Source of the DNA: an uncultured Saprospiraceae bacterium
Lineage (GTDB): Bacteria > Bacteroidota > Bacteroidia > Chitinophagales > Saprospiraceae
Length of the DNA: 43,085 nt
Assembly: GCA_905480595.1 (NCBI GenBank)
Contig: CAJQQY010000048.1
Coordinates: forward strand, 1-43,085
Direction: 5' to 3'
Positions within the stretch are counted from its first letter, which is position 1, and each line of letters starts with the position of its first letter. The position numbers and the translations under genes were made by a program. Positions 1 through 9,462 of the stretch are shown piece by piece. The notes under the pieces are model-generated. The model made no database searches, had not been told where the DNA came from, and saw nothing but the letters and a program-made list of their open reading frames with translations.

Positions 1-2277
1 GGAGAAATCCTCGGGGCAACAGTTTATGGAAAAGAAATAACCGAACTTAAGAATATTCAAAAGGCTCTAGCTCAAAGTGAAGCTAGATTGCAAGATGCTC
101 AACGACTAGCCAAATTAGGTTATTGGGAATTGGATGTAAAAACTCAAATGCTTGCTTGGTCGAAAGGATCTTATAAAATTTATGGATTTCCCGTAGGAGA
201 AAATTCTATCAGCCTTGAGAAATATTATAGTATGACTCACCCTGATGATCGAAACACTTTTAAAAATGCGCTAGAATTAGCCATTAGTGATGGAAAATCA
301 TTTGGATTGCATTGTAGAAAAATCAAACCTGATGGAACACTTTTATACACCTTCGGCCATTGTGAACCATACATAGAAAATGGAGTTGTCACTAAAGTAT
401 TTGGAGCAATCCAAGATATTTCTACAGAAGGAGAAATCAAAAATGAACTGGTCAAAAATGAAGCTAAAATAAGAGCGATTCTGAATAGTACAAATGAAAA
501 AATATTTGCTATAGATCGTGATTATAAATTAATTGATTTTAATGAATCAGCAGCCAAAATTTTACCACTTTTATTTGAGAAAGAAAAGTTAGAAATTGGG
601 GACGAAATGTTACCTCAATCCAATCCAAAAAGAAATAATTGGATTGATCATTATAACAAAGCTTTAGCAGGAGAAAGGGTGAATGTAGAAAAAATATATA
701 CCTACGATGGAGAAACTAAAACTGATATTGTCACCTTATCTCCTATCTTGAATATAACAGGGCAAGTCATTGGAGTTACTGTTTTTGGAAAAGAAATTAC
801 TGACCTTCGAAATACAAAGAAAGCCTATAAAGACACTCAAATCAAATTAAGGGACGCCCAAGAGTTAGGAAAGATCGGAAACTGGAGGTACGATGGTCGT
901 ACACAAAAAATCACTTGGTCAGATGCTATCCTTTCTCTGTTTGATTATAATTTAAACGAACCCTCTCCTACTCTAAAAGAAATTTTGGCCTTAGTTCCGC
1001 CCGAGGAATTTACTGAATTGACTGAAGCAGTTTATGCTTCTTTAAAAAAAGGTGTTCCATTTGAAAGAGAAGCTCGACTAAAAACAAAAACAGGTCGATA
1101 CATTCATACTATCGGAAAAGGAGTAGCTACTCTTGATGAGCATAACAATCTAATTACATTTGAAGGAACGATTCAAGATATTACGGAATTAAAAGAAAAA
1201 GAGGAAAACATTCAAAGTACAAAACAAAAATATCGTGATCTTTTTGAAGATGTTTATGATGCAATTGTCATTGTCAATAAAGATGGTTTCATGGACGATT
1301 GTAATTCTGCAGCGGAAAAATTAATTGGGTACACTAAAGAGGAACTTAGCAAAATGCTGATTAAGGATATTGTCCATCCTGACGATCAAGAACACTCTGA
1401 AAAACATCTAAAAAAATTAATTTCCGAAGGATATTATAGTGATTATCAAGGACGAATAATTACTAAAAGTGGAGAAGTAAAATATATCCAAGTTAACTCC
1501 AACGCTATTTATGATAATGGGGAGATGGTTGGTTCGAGAGATATTGTTAGAGATATTTCTCAGCTTAAAAAAGATGAAAAAAATAGAAATCAACTTTTCG
1601 TACAATTAGCTGAAGTTAATAAAGAATTAAAGGATTTCGCATATATCGTTTCGCATGATTTGAAGGCACCACTTCGGGCTATCAAAAACATATCTAATTG
1701 GTTATCAGAAGATTACAGAGATAAAATTGATGACCATGGAAAACAACAATTACTATTATTGACTAATCGAGTCAATCGTATGCATCAATTTATTAATGGA
1801 ATTTTTGAATATACCAAGGTGGGGAGAATTAAAGAAACCAAAGAAATTGTCTCAGTAGAGGAGATTATTCAAAATACTAATTTGATGCTAAACCTTAAGG
1901 AAAATGTAAAAATTAATATCCTTAAAAAACTACCCGAAGTATATGGTGAAAAAATAAAAATTGAACAAGTATTCCAAAACCTTATTTCTAATGCTATAAA
2001 ATATAATGATAAAAAATTCTGTCATATTGAAATCGATTATGAAGATCTAGACTCTCATCATTTATTCAGGATTAAAGACAATGGAAAAGGAATTGATGAG
2101 AAGAATTTTGAAAAAATATTTCAAATTTTTCAAACACTTCAATCCAAAGATTATTTTGAAAGTACTGGTATTGGTTTAAGTATTGTCAAAAGAATTATCC
2201 AGCTTCACAGAGGTGATATAAAAGTAAAATCTAAACTAGGCGAATACTCCATTTTTGAATTTACACTTGCAAAATAA
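1..2277 (+). CDS. Multi-PAS sensor histidine kinase (5' truncated by window)
   Basis: The frame is open from base 1, and the first residues (GEILGATVYGKEIT) are the end of a PAS domain, so the gene starts upstream of the window. Four further PAS modules follow: a PAS_3-like one from about 100 (LAKLGYWELD), one from about 470 (ILNSTNEKIFAIDRDYKLID), a second PAS_3-like one from about 850 (LGKIGNWRYDG) and one from about 1235 (YRDLFEDVYDAIVIVNKDG). A HisKA dimerisation helix carries the phospho-acceptor His (SHDLKAPLR, His codon 1654-1656). The HATPase domain has an N box (NLISNAIKYN), a G1 box (DNGKGID) and a G2 box (STGIGLS). No transmembrane segment is visible in this part, so it is probably a cytoplasmic sensor, though the missing N-terminus could change that. 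The receiver-HPt gene 21 bp downstream is the likely partner. The ligand is not predictable. Confidence 0.93.
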   Translation, partial: GEILGATVYGKEITELKNIQKALAQSEARLQDAQRLAKLGYWELDVKTQMLAWSKGSYKIYGFPVGENSISLEKYYSMTHPDDRNTFKNALELAISDGKSFGLHCRKIKPDGTLLYTFGHCEPYIENGVVTKVFGAIQDISTEGEIKNELVKNEAKIRAILNSTNEKIFAIDRDYKLIDFNESAAKILPLLFEKEKLEIGDEMLPQSNPKRNNWIDHYNKALAGERVNVEKIYTYDGETKTDIVTLSPILNITGQVIGVTVFGKEITDLRNTKKAYKDTQIKLRDAQELGKIGNWRYDGRTQKITWSDAILSLFDYNLNEPSPTLKEILALVPPEEFTELTEAVYASLKKGVPFEREARLKTKTGRYIHTIGKGVATLDEHNNLITFEGTIQDITELKEKEENIQSTKQKYRDLFEDVYDAIVIVNKDGFMDDCNSAAEKLIGYTKEELSKMLIKDIVHPDDQEHSEKHLKKLISEGYYSDYQGRIITKSGEVKYIQVNSNAIYDNGEMVGSRDIVRDISQLKKDEKNRNQLFVQLAEVNKELKDFAYIVSHDLKAPLRAIKNISNWLSEDYRDKIDDHGKQQLLLLTNRVNRMHQFINGIFEYTKVGRIKETKEIVSVEEIIQNTNLMLNLKENVKINILKKLPEVYGEKIKIEQVFQNLISNAIKYNDKKFCHIEIDYEDLDSHHLFRIKDNGKGIDEKNFEKIFQIFQTLQSKDYFESTGIGLSIVKRIIQLHRGDIKVKSKLGEYSIFEFTLAK

Positions 2278-2298
2278 CTGCTCTCTAATAAATAGAAA

Positions 2299-3084
2299 AT
2301 GAAAAAAATTTTAATCATCGAAGACGATCTTATTGATCAAATGGCATTTGTTAGAATGTTGGAAAAACAAAAATTGGAGTATCAATATTCGATTGCCAAA
2401 TCAATTCAAGAGGCCAAAACGGAATTGACGCAGAACTCTTTTGACTTGGTCATAAGCGATCATAATTTGGCTGATGGAACTACATTTGACTTGTTAGATG
2501 ATTTAAAAAATACCCCTTTCATTTTGATTACTGGAAATGAAGATCAATTTACGATCAATACTTTAGAAAGTAAATTAGGTGCAATTGCTTGTTTTACCAA
2601 AGATTTGGATTTGAATTATTTGCAAAAGTTGCCGTTGGTCATCCAAGATTTTTTCAATCAAAAAATAAACGAACCTGATCAATTAAAAAATGAAATCAAG
2701 ATAGGTACTATCTCAAATATTAGTCACGAAAATGTCTCCATCAACTTAAAAAACATCACCAAGATTTTTGATAAAAAGACAAAAGAGATTAAAGAATCCA
2801 TCAATCTTTTTATTTTTCATAAACCACGAGAAATGGAAGCCTTATATAGTTACCTCAATAATAAAGATTGTGAAAATGTAAAAAAAATCACCCACCAAAT
2901 GAAATCTGGATTTCGTCTTTTCGGAATGAAATCACAAATTGAATTAGCTGACTTTATCGAAAAAAATGCAGGCTCATCTAAAACAGCATGCACCTGTGAA
3001 ATAGTATTTGACTCCTTCAAGCAGCTTTCAACAGATACTAAAATTGCTATCGAAATATTAAAAAAGGAATTACCTCTTTTGTAA
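2299..3084 (+). CDS. Receiver-HPt two-domain phosphorelay protein
   Basis: The N-terminal receiver domain (residues 1-115) has the acidic pocket E8/D9/D10, phospho-acceptor D54 (VISDHNL), conserved T77 (LITGNE) and K100 (CFTKD). A linker of about 60 residues leads to a C-terminal HPt-like four-helix domain with ITHQMKSGFRLFGM, whose H199 matches the HPt phospho-His motif (HxxKSxxxxxG). There is no DNA-binding or enzymatic output domain, so the protein is inferred to shuttle phosphate between kinases and another response regulator. It lies 21 bp after the multi-PAS kinase on the same strand, so the two are probably one transcript. The ATG at 2299 directly precedes the canonical beta-1 strand (KKILIIEDD). 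The HPt call is less certain than the receiver call. Confidence 0.88.
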   Translation: MKKILIIEDDLIDQMAFVRMLEKQKLEYQYSIAKSIQEAKTELTQNSFDLVISDHNLADGTTFDLLDDLKNTPFILITGNEDQFTINTLESKLGAIACFTKDLDLNYLQKLPLVIQDFFNQKINEPDQLKNEIKIGTISNISHENVSINLKNITKIFDKKTKEIKESINLFIFHKPREMEALYSYLNNKDCENVKKITHQMKSGFRLFGMKSQIELADFIEKNAGSSKTACTCEIVFDSFKQLSTDTKIAIEILKKELPLL

Positions 3085-3146
3085 ATGAAAAACAAAAATT
3101 GAAACTAAAGACTTTCTTCTGAAACATTCTTCATTTTGATGGAGTT

Positions 3147-3176
3147 TTTGATTTCCATATTTTGATTGTAATTTTG
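3147..3176 (+). promoter_or_regulatory. Bacteroidota-type promoter for the HsdR-N-like gene
   Basis: TTTG at 3147-3150, an 18-nt spacer and TAATTTTG at 3169-3176 match the -33/-7 pattern TTTG...TAnnTTTG of the Bacteroidota primary sigma factor. The predicted start is within about 12 nt of the ATG at 3194, giving a very short leader. Pattern match only. Confidence 0.5.
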
Positions 3177-3193
3177 GCAAAAATTTCAACTAT

Positions 3194-3709
3194 ATGATTG
3201 CTTTAGACTTGCTTCGATTTAAGCCTTCTTTAAAATCCAAAAGAGAAAATGGTAAGCAATTAATCTTTTGTCCTATTCGAAGAAAATTCCTCGTTTTACA
3301 ACCTGAAGAACTCGTACGTCAACTATTGATTGTTTATTTGATAGAAGAAAAAGAATATCCAAAATCCAAAATCGCAGTAGAGAAATCATTGAAAATCAAT
3401 GGTTTAGAACATCGTTTTGATATATTAATCTACGACAAAAACAACTTACCATTCCTCCTCGTCGAATGCAAAGCACCTGAAATAAATATCGAAAAAAGTT
3501 TCTCTTGGATGAACATCCTTTCAGATACAGAAGTAGCTAAGTCTGAAATTAATATCAACCGTAACCCTTTTGAACAAGCAGCTCAATACAATTTTCAACT
3601 ACAAGTTCCTTACCTTTTGATCACAAATGGTATTTCAACATTTTTATCAAAAATGGATTATGAAAACCAGTCTTCTGAATTCTTATTGGAAATACCTACT
3701 CCTGAATAG
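3194..3709 (+). CDS. Solitary HsdR N-terminal-like nuclease-fold protein
   Basis: A 171-aa protein resembling the stand-alone 'type I restriction enzyme R protein N-terminal domain' family common in Bacteroidota. It shows the PD-(D/E)xK core: D76 in HRFDILIYD, then E91-C92-K93 in FLLVECKAP (D...ExK spacing). A Q-motif-like segment (EQAAQYNFQLQVPYLLITNG) follows, as in HsdR N-domains. No helicase, HsdM or HsdS gene is nearby, so a classical type I restriction system is not indicated. The catalytic residues are intact, so nuclease activity is possible, but the family's role is unknown to me. It has its own promoter-like element and is followed by the unrelated tdh gene. Confidence 0.75.
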   Translation: MIALDLLRFKPSLKSKRENGKQLIFCPIRRKFLVLQPEELVRQLLIVYLIEEKEYPKSKIAVEKSLKINGLEHRFDILIYDKNNLPFLLVECKAPEINIEKSFSWMNILSDTEVAKSEININRNPFEQAAQYNFQLQVPYLLITNGISTFLSKMDYENQSSEFLLEIPTPE

Positions 3710-3854
3710 ACTTTATACTAAGTAAATCATATCAATGTAATTCTATTTCCAAAAACTTATCTTTTCTTTAACAAACAAATGGAAAATATCTATTTTGTGG
3801 GATAAATATTGAACCCATATTCTATTACAATCTACCTAACCTAAATATATCTTA

Positions 3855-4808
3855 ATGAGAAAAGAAAAAATTCTCGTCATTGGAGCTAATGGTCAAATTG
3901 GAACAGTTTTGACACAAGCCCTTCGAGAAAAATATGGAAATGATAATGTACTAGCCACCGACATTAGAACTTCTGAAGACACCCAAGAACCATTTGAAAT
4001 TTTAGATATTTTAGATGGTGATGGTCTTTCAGAAATGGTGAAGAAATACAACATCACCCAAATATATCACCTCGCTGCCATCCTTTCTGCAAATGGTGAA
4101 AAAAACCCTAGACGAACCTGGGATATCAACATGAATGGCTTGTTCAATGTATTAGAAGTCGCTAAAGAACAATCATTAGATAAGGTTTTCTTTCCTAGCT
4201 CAATTGCCGTTTTTGGAACTCACACTCCAAAAGAAAACACCTCCCAATTTACTTTTTTAGACCCTGCCACTGTTTACGGAATCAGTAAAACAGCTGGAGA
4301 AAACTGGTGTCAATATTATTTTGATAAATACGATTTGGATGTGCGCTCTCTTCGCTATCCTGGTGTGATTAGTTATCAATCAATGCCTGGTGGAGGAACT
4401 ACAGATTATGCAGTAGATATTTTTCATAAAGCAGTTCAAGGATTGGAGTTCGATTGTTTTCTTTCAAAAGATACTAAGCTTCCAATGATTTATATGCCAG
4501 ATACTATTCGAGCTACTTTAGAAATAATGGAAGCCCCACGTGAACAAATAAAAGTTCGTTCTAGTTATAATTTAGCTGCCATGACTTTTTCTCCGGCTCA
4601 AATTACTGAGGCAATTCAGCAGCACTTTCCTGATTTCAAAATACAGTACAATCCTGACTTTCGTCAAAAAATTGCTGATTCATGGCCAGCTTCTATTGAT
4701 GATACTGAAGCAAGAAATGATTGGAATTGGAAGGAGGAATATGATATTCACGACATGACGAAAGATATGATTTTACAACTTTCAAAAAAATATAACTTAG
4801 TCCCGTAG
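3855..4808 (+). CDS. tdh: L-threonine 3-dehydrogenase, SDR (epimerase-like) type
   Basis: A 317-aa extended short-chain dehydrogenase with NAD-binding GANGQIG (G10, G13, G16), an acidic D36 at the end of beta-2 that favours NAD over NADP, and catalytic Y141-x3-K145 (VYGISK). The overall sequence (TWDINMNGLFNVLEVAK, RYPGVISYQSMPGGGTTDYA) matches UDP-galactose-epimerase-like L-threonine dehydrogenases of Bacteroidota rather than the zinc-dependent E. coli Tdh. It would oxidise L-threonine to 2-amino-3-ketobutyrate. The kbl gene 670 bp downstream on the same strand encodes the next enzyme, which supports this over a sugar-epimerase assignment. The product is cytoplasmic. The ATG start lies immediately before the first beta strand. 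Confidence 0.9.
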   Translation: MRKEKILVIGANGQIGTVLTQALREKYGNDNVLATDIRTSEDTQEPFEILDILDGDGLSEMVKKYNITQIYHLAAILSANGEKNPRRTWDINMNGLFNVLEVAKEQSLDKVFFPSSIAVFGTHTPKENTSQFTFLDPATVYGISKTAGENWCQYYFDKYDLDVRSLRYPGVISYQSMPGGGTTDYAVDIFHKAVQGLEFDCFLSKDTKLPMIYMPDTIRATLEIMEAPREQIKVRSSYNLAAMTFSPAQITEAIQQHFPDFKIQYNPDFRQKIADSWPASIDDTEARNDWNWKEEYDIHDMTKDMILQLSKKYNLVP

Positions 4809-4829
4809 CTGAAATAAAATATTGAACCA

Positions 4830-5357
4830 TTGGATATAGAGAAAGCATTACTGCAAGAACATTCTAAAAATCAAGCATTAAAAATTGCAAGTTATATTGG
4901 TGCTTCGCAAGAACGTTTTGATGAACTCATGAAATACTTTTTTCATGATGATTGGAGATTAAATCAGCGAGCAGCTTATGCAATGAATTTTACGGTGGAA
5001 AGGAATCCATTTCTTTTTAAAAAACATTTAAAGAAAGCTGTACTCAATTTACGAACACCCAAACATGATGCTGTAAAAAGGAATACACTTCGCATTTTTG
5101 AAAATTTTGAAATTCCTGAAGAATTACTGGGAACAGTAGTAGATATCAGTTTTGATTTTTTAGCATCGCCAAAAGAACCTATTGCAGTAAAGTATTTCTC
5201 AATGGGTATTTTATTTAAAGAGGCCAAAAAAGAACCTGATTTATTTCATGAAATAAAAGTTCTTATTGATGACCAAATGCCAATGGGTTCACCTGGGTTT
5301 AGAAACAAAGGACAAAAGATTTTGAATTACATTGCAAAGAATACTGATATTGAATAG
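4830..5357 (+). CDS. Unknown all-helical (HEAT-like) protein between tdh and kbl
   Basis: A 175-aa protein with no signal peptide or membrane segment. It is almost entirely predicted helix, with several ~35-residue helix pairs (FDELMKYFFHDDWRLNQRAAYAM; HDAVKRNTLRIFENFEIP; EPIAVKYFSMGILFKEAK) reminiscent of HEAT-type repeats. The likely start is TTG at 4830. An in-frame TAA lies at 4815-4817, and the only other upstream candidate is an ATT at 4821, so an ATG start would cost over 30 residues. It lies 21 bp after tdh and 125 bp before kbl on the same strand, which suggests co-transcription with the threonine pathway. I do not recognise a catalytic motif. A scaffold or protein-binding role is only an inference. 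Confidence 0.75.
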   Translation: MDIEKALLQEHSKNQALKIASYIGASQERFDELMKYFFHDDWRLNQRAAYAMNFTVERNPFLFKKHLKKAVLNLRTPKHDAVKRNTLRIFENFEIPEELLGTVVDISFDFLASPKEPIAVKYFSMGILFKEAKKEPDLFHEIKVLIDDQMPMGSPGFRNKGQKILNYIAKNTDIE

Positions 5358-5482
5358 AGGGTTCGTTTTACGTTTAACGAATACTCACATACGCTCTCTA
5401 AAAAACTGACTATCAATTATTTATTATAAAAAATCAATTTTAAAACCAATCAATCCAATCGGATTTAAAAATACATAACAAT

Positions 5483-6670
5483 ATGTTTACAAAAACAAGA
5501 ACAGACCTTCAAGGCGAAATTAAAGATATCAAAGATGCAGGTTTGTATAAAGAAGAAAGAACTATCACCACTCCTCAGTCAGCTTTAATTAATACAATTG
5601 AAGGAGGTGAAGTTTTAAATTTTTGCGCTAATAATTATTTAGGATTATCATCTCATCCTGATGTAATTGAAGCAGCAAAGGCAACCATTGATACTCATGG
5701 ATTTGGAATGAGTTCAGTTCGTTTTATTTGTGGAACACAAGACATTCATAAAGAATTAGAAAGAAAAATTGCTGACTTTTTAGGAATGGAAGATGCTATT
5801 CTTTACGCTGCTGCTTTTGATGCCAATGGTGGATTATTCGAACCAATTTTGACTGCAGAAGATGCCATCATTTCTGACTCATTGAATCACGCATCGATCA
5901 TTGATGGTATTCGATTATGCAAAGCCCAACGCCACCGTTACAAAACCAATGATATGGCCGACCTTGAAACTAAATTGCAAGAAGCACAAGGAGCTCGACG
6001 TATTCTGATTGCAACGGATGGAGTTTTTTCTATGGATGGAACGATTGCACAAATTGATAAAATTTGTGATTTAGCAGATAAATATGATGCGATGGTAATG
6101 GTTGATGAATGCCACTCTACCGGTTTTGTTGGGAAAACGGGAAGAGGAACTCACGAGTATTGTGATGCAATGGGAAGAGTCGATATCATAACTGGAACTT
6201 TTGGAAAAGCTATGGGTGGAGCAAGCGGTGGATTTACAGCTGCTCGAAAAGAAATCGTTGACATCCTGCGGCAACGAAGTCGACCTTATCTTTTTTCTAA
6301 TACTTTAGCTCCTTCAATAGTTGGAGCTTCGATCAAAGTAATTGATTTGTTAAGTAGTTCAACAGCCTTGCGGGATAAGTTGGAAAAAAATGCACTTTAC
6401 TTTCGAGAAGAAATGACAAAAGCAGGCTTTGATATTATTCCTGGAGTGCATCCAATTGTTCCGATCATGTTGTATGATGCAAAACTTTCTCAAGACTTTG
6501 CTAATAAGTTATTGGACGAAGGCATTTATGTAATTGGATTCTACTACCCAGTAGTGCCAAAAGAAAAAGCAAGAATTCGGGTTCAAATTTCAGCAGGTCA
6601 TGAAATGGAACATTTAGAAAAAGCTGTTGCTGCGTTTACCAAAGTTGGAAAAGAACTAGGAGTAATTTAG
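5483..6670 (+). CDS. kbl: Glycine C-acetyltransferase (2-amino-3-ketobutyrate CoA ligase)
   Basis: A 395-aa fold-type I PLP enzyme of the alpha-oxoamine synthase family. It cleaves 2-amino-3-ketobutyrate with CoA to glycine and acetyl-CoA. The PLP-lysine is K242 in [12 protein letters not shown]. The cofactor-binding D208 and H211 lie in [11 protein letters not shown], and the substrate-side signature [11 protein letters not shown] is at residues 50-60. Length is typical of Kbl (about 395 aa), and the close match to Kbl plus a neighbouring threonine dehydrogenase argues against the paralogues BioF, serine palmitoyltransferase or ALA synthase. The product is cytoplasmic. Transcription ends at the hairpin just after the stop codon. 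Confidence 0.96.
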   Translation: MFTKTRTDLQGEIKDIKDAGLYKEERTITTPQSALINTIEGGEVLNFCANNYLGLSSHPDVIEAAKATIDTHGFGMSSVRFICGTQDIHKELERKIADFLGMEDAILYAAAFDANGGLFEPILTAEDAIISDSLNHASIIDGIRLCKAQRHRYKTNDMADLETKLQEAQGARRILIATDGVFSMDGTIAQIDKICDLADKYDAMVMVDECHSTGFVGKTGRGTHEYCDAMGRVDIITGTFGKAMGGASGGFTAARKEIVDILRQRSRPYLFSNTLAPSIVGASIKVIDLLSSSTALRDKLEKNALYFREEMTKAGFDIIPGVHPIVPIMLYDAKLSQDFANKLLDEGIYVIGFYYPVVPKEKARIRVQISAGHEMEHLEKAVAAFTKVGKELGVI

Positions 6671-6687
6671 CTTTTTTGTTCTTAAAC

Positions 6688-6726
6688 AAAAAAGCCCTGC
6701 TCACCAATAGATGAGCAGGGCTTTTT
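6688..6726. terminator. Bidirectional intrinsic terminator, kbl / TPR kinase
   Basis: A 15-16 bp stem (AAAAAGCCCTGCTCA with TGAGCAGGGCTTTTT, 8-nt loop) is flanked by A- and T-tracts. It sits between the convergent kbl and kinase stop codons, so it can serve both strands. Confidence 0.92.
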
Positions 6727-6737
6727 GTAAATTGTTA

Positions 6738-8843
6738 TTATGCATGTACTGCTTCCATTTTTTTTACTTCAGGCATATTGGCAGAAGTTGCAGGAACTGT
6801 GAAATAGAAAGTACATCCATTCCCCTCTTCTGACTCTACCCAAATATCTCCTCCCCATGTTGTTACAATACGTTTACATGTTGCTAATCCGATTCCAGTA
6901 CCCTCGTATTCATTCCGAGTATGTAATCGTCGGAACATCTCAAAAACCTTTTCTAGATTTTCTTCAGAAATTCCGATACCATTATCTTTTACTGAAAAGA
7001 TATATTTGCTATCCTTCTTAATGCAATCCACTTCCACAATAGGATCCTTTTCACCCTTGAATTTCACTCCATTACTTACAAGATTTTGAAGTAATTGAAT
7101 CAATTGTGTTTGGTGTGCTTTGATGGAAGGAAGATTATCATTTTTAACAATCAAATTAGCATTAAACGATTCCAACTGATGTCTCAAGTTTGCTTCCACC
7201 ATAATCATGACATCTTGTGTAGAAATAAAATTAGTTGGTGCTGGTTGGGTTCCCGCTCTAGAGAAATCAAGTAAATCATCAAGCAAAATTTCCATTCTTC
7301 CAACTGCATCTGTGATATAATGCATAAACTCTTTTCCAGACTCATCAAACGAAGCCATATATCTTCTTTGCAATAAATTAGTATATGAATTAATCATTCG
7401 AAGCGGTTCCTTCAAGTCATGAGAAGCAACGTAAGCAAACTGTTTTAAATCCTCATTGGAATGTTCTAATTGCTTATTCTTAATTTCGATCTCATCGTTC
7501 ATTCCATTGAGCAATTCATTTTTATCTTCCAAAATCCGATTTACATTATTCTGATACCTCAACTTAGCTTTATACCACCAAATAAACATTAGAAAAGCAA
7601 TCGTAATTAATCCAAAAACATATTTTTGAAGAGATTGATTCATTACTTTTTGCTCCAATAACTCATTCTCTTTTTTCTGCATTTCAATATCATGTTCCTT
7701 CTTTTCTAATTCATACCTTCGTTGAGATTGCCCCATCTCTTCCAAGGTTTTTTCATTCAAAAGAGAATCCTTTAGAGCCACATATTTTTTAGTGTAAGCT
7801 AATGCCAAGGAAGAATTATCTAATTCTTCATATACAGTTGATAAAGTTTTATAAATATCAGATTGTCGACTTTTTGATTCTACCATTTTGGCTAACTCTA
7901 ATGCTTCATCCAAAACAACAACCGCATCTTTAGGTTTATTCCAAGCTAGATAAAGATTTGACAAATCAATTTTACTTCCAATTGCCCCATTTCTATCTTC
8001 AAGCTCAGTTTTTGCAGTAATTGCCTCTATCAAATATTTTTCGGCTTTTGCAAAATTATTTAGTTTCCGATAATTAACGGCAATATTTCCTTTTGCATAT
8101 GCTATTCCTGTCTTATAATTTAATTCAATTGCAAGCTGAAGTGAATTCTTATTATACTCTAAACTTTTTTCAGATTCACCTAATTTTTCATTTACTGATC
8201 CTAAAGCTGCTAAACAAGAATAAATTAATCTTTGATCCTGAAGTTCGTCACAAATAACTTTTGCTTTTTCGTAATGTCCTCTTGCCCTCTCAAATTGGTT
8301 TTGATAAAAGAAGATAGATCCTAAATTATATTGACCGTTTGCTATCCCTTCAAGATTATTATTTTTTTCACAAATTAGAAGTGACTGCATTTGATTATCA
8401 AATGCTTTTTTATAGTCTCCAAGTACTTGATAAATTGCAGAAATCTGAGTATACACTCGAGCCGTTTGCGCTTGATCAATTTCTTCTGAAAACTTTTTTG
8501 ACAAATCAATATTCTGATGTAAATAATCTAAAGCTTCTTGATAATTATTTCTTCGTTGGTGAGTGTACCCAATACCGTATAAACAATCTGACTGGTCTTT
8601 TTTGTTATTGACAGCAATAGCTACTTTTAGAGCTTTCATATAATGAAATGTAGCTCTTTCATATTTTTCTACCTTCCCAGAACAATAATTCCGCCCTAAC
8701 AAATAATTAATTTTATAAATATCAGCTAAACTCTCTTCAAGCTCTGCTTTCTCCAATTCCATTAAAAGGCTATCTGCAGTTGTAGCTGAAAATACCGAGG
8801 AGGTAGGAAGAAAAAGAACCAGGAAAAAGCTGATTAATCTCAT
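6738..8843 (-). CDS. TPR-containing membrane-anchored sensor histidine kinase
   Basis: A 701-aa protein. Residues 1-19 form a signal peptide (MRLISFFLVLFLPTSSVFSA). Residues 40-360 hold about seven to eight tetratricopeptide repeats (for example YQEALDYLHQNIDL, SLEYNKNSLQLAIEL), predicted to lie in the periplasm. A basic/acidic coiled coil (365-405) precedes one transmembrane helix (408-424, YVFGLITIAFLMFIWWY). The cytoplasmic part has a second coiled coil, HisKA with phospho-acceptor H475 (ASHDLKEPLR), and a HATPase with N box (NLVSNGVKFKG), DNGIGIS and GTGIGLA. TPR-kinases of this layout are common in Bacteroidota. The cognate regulator is not adjacent, and the signal is unknown. The gene is convergent with kbl and separated from it by a shared terminator. 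Confidence 0.94.
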   Translation of the reverse strand: MRLISFFLVLFLPTSSVFSATTADSLLMELEKAELEESLADIYKINYLLGRNYCSGKVEKYERATFHYMKALKVAIAVNNKKDQSDCLYGIGYTHQRRNNYQEALDYLHQNIDLSKKFSEEIDQAQTARVYTQISAIYQVLGDYKKAFDNQMQSLLICEKNNNLEGIANGQYNLGSIFFYQNQFERARGHYEKAKVICDELQDQRLIYSCLAALGSVNEKLGESEKSLEYNKNSLQLAIELNYKTGIAYAKGNIAVNYRKLNNFAKAEKYLIEAITAKTELEDRNGAIGSKIDLSNLYLAWNKPKDAVVVLDEALELAKMVESKSRQSDIYKTLSTVYEELDNSSLALAYTKKYVALKDSLLNEKTLEEMGQSQRRYELEKKEHDIEMQKKENELLEQKVMNQSLQKYVFGLITIAFLMFIWWYKAKLRYQNNVNRILEDKNELLNGMNDEIEIKNKQLEHSNEDLKQFAYVASHDLKEPLRMINSYTNLLQRRYMASFDESGKEFMHYITDAVGRMEILLDDLLDFSRAGTQPAPTNFISTQDVMIMVEANLRHQLESFNANLIVKNDNLPSIKAHQTQLIQLLQNLVSNGVKFKGEKDPIVEVDCIKKDSKYIFSVKDNGIGISEENLEKVFEMFRRLHTRNEYEGTGIGLATCKRIVTTWGGDIWVESEEGNGCTFYFTVPATSANMPEVKKMEAVHA

Positions 8844-9462
8844 TAAAAAATATTTTTTGGGTTGTGGTTTAATTATTCGGAGGGAAAATGATATAAAGGC
8901 AGTTGCAAAGATTATTCCATAGAATAAAAATCATTTATGTTATTTTTAACATGACTAACTTTTAACCTATTTTCAGACTAAACGAAAACTGTGATTTTCA
9001 ATGAAACTTCTTATCTGGAAACGATTTATCTGATATAACTTTAATGAAGCAACTTGGGAAAAAGAATAAAATTTCTAATTAGAATACTTATATAAAGAAG
9101 AAGTTTTTGATTTTCTTAAAAATTAATTTCCCCCCTCAATTTATGTAAAAAAGATCCATTGAAGAGATTTAATTCCAAAATAGAACATAATCAGATTGAA
9201 CAATTAATTTCATCTATTTAATCCTCTTGATGGGTAAATTAGGAGAGTGAAAATCCAGATATATATTTCCTTAGAATTGTTGTATAAGGACATAATCATG
9301 TGCTGAAAGTTTATTAAAGTAGATTAGCTCTTCTAAATTAAACCTCAGTTAAGGCTCGAAATTTAGCTAGTTTTTTCTTTTTAATGTGATTTGGCAAAAT
9401 TCTTGAATCATAAATTATCAAATCCTCTCCGTTGATAATAAACCATAGTAAAACACCAAAAC
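8844..9462. other. 620-bp gene-free region
   Basis: This AT-rich divergent region separates the TPR kinase (leftward) and the T9SS protein (rightward). There is no convincing ORF, RNA or strong inverted repeat. CAAAGATTA at 8906-8914 is one base off a minus-strand TAnnTTTG box and could be the kinase promoter. No clear box precedes the gene at 9463. Confidence 0.4.

Noticed and set aside
3194-3709. Complete type I restriction-modification system
   Set aside because: Only the nuclease-fold N-terminal domain is present. No helicase part, HsdM or HsdS in the flanking genes.
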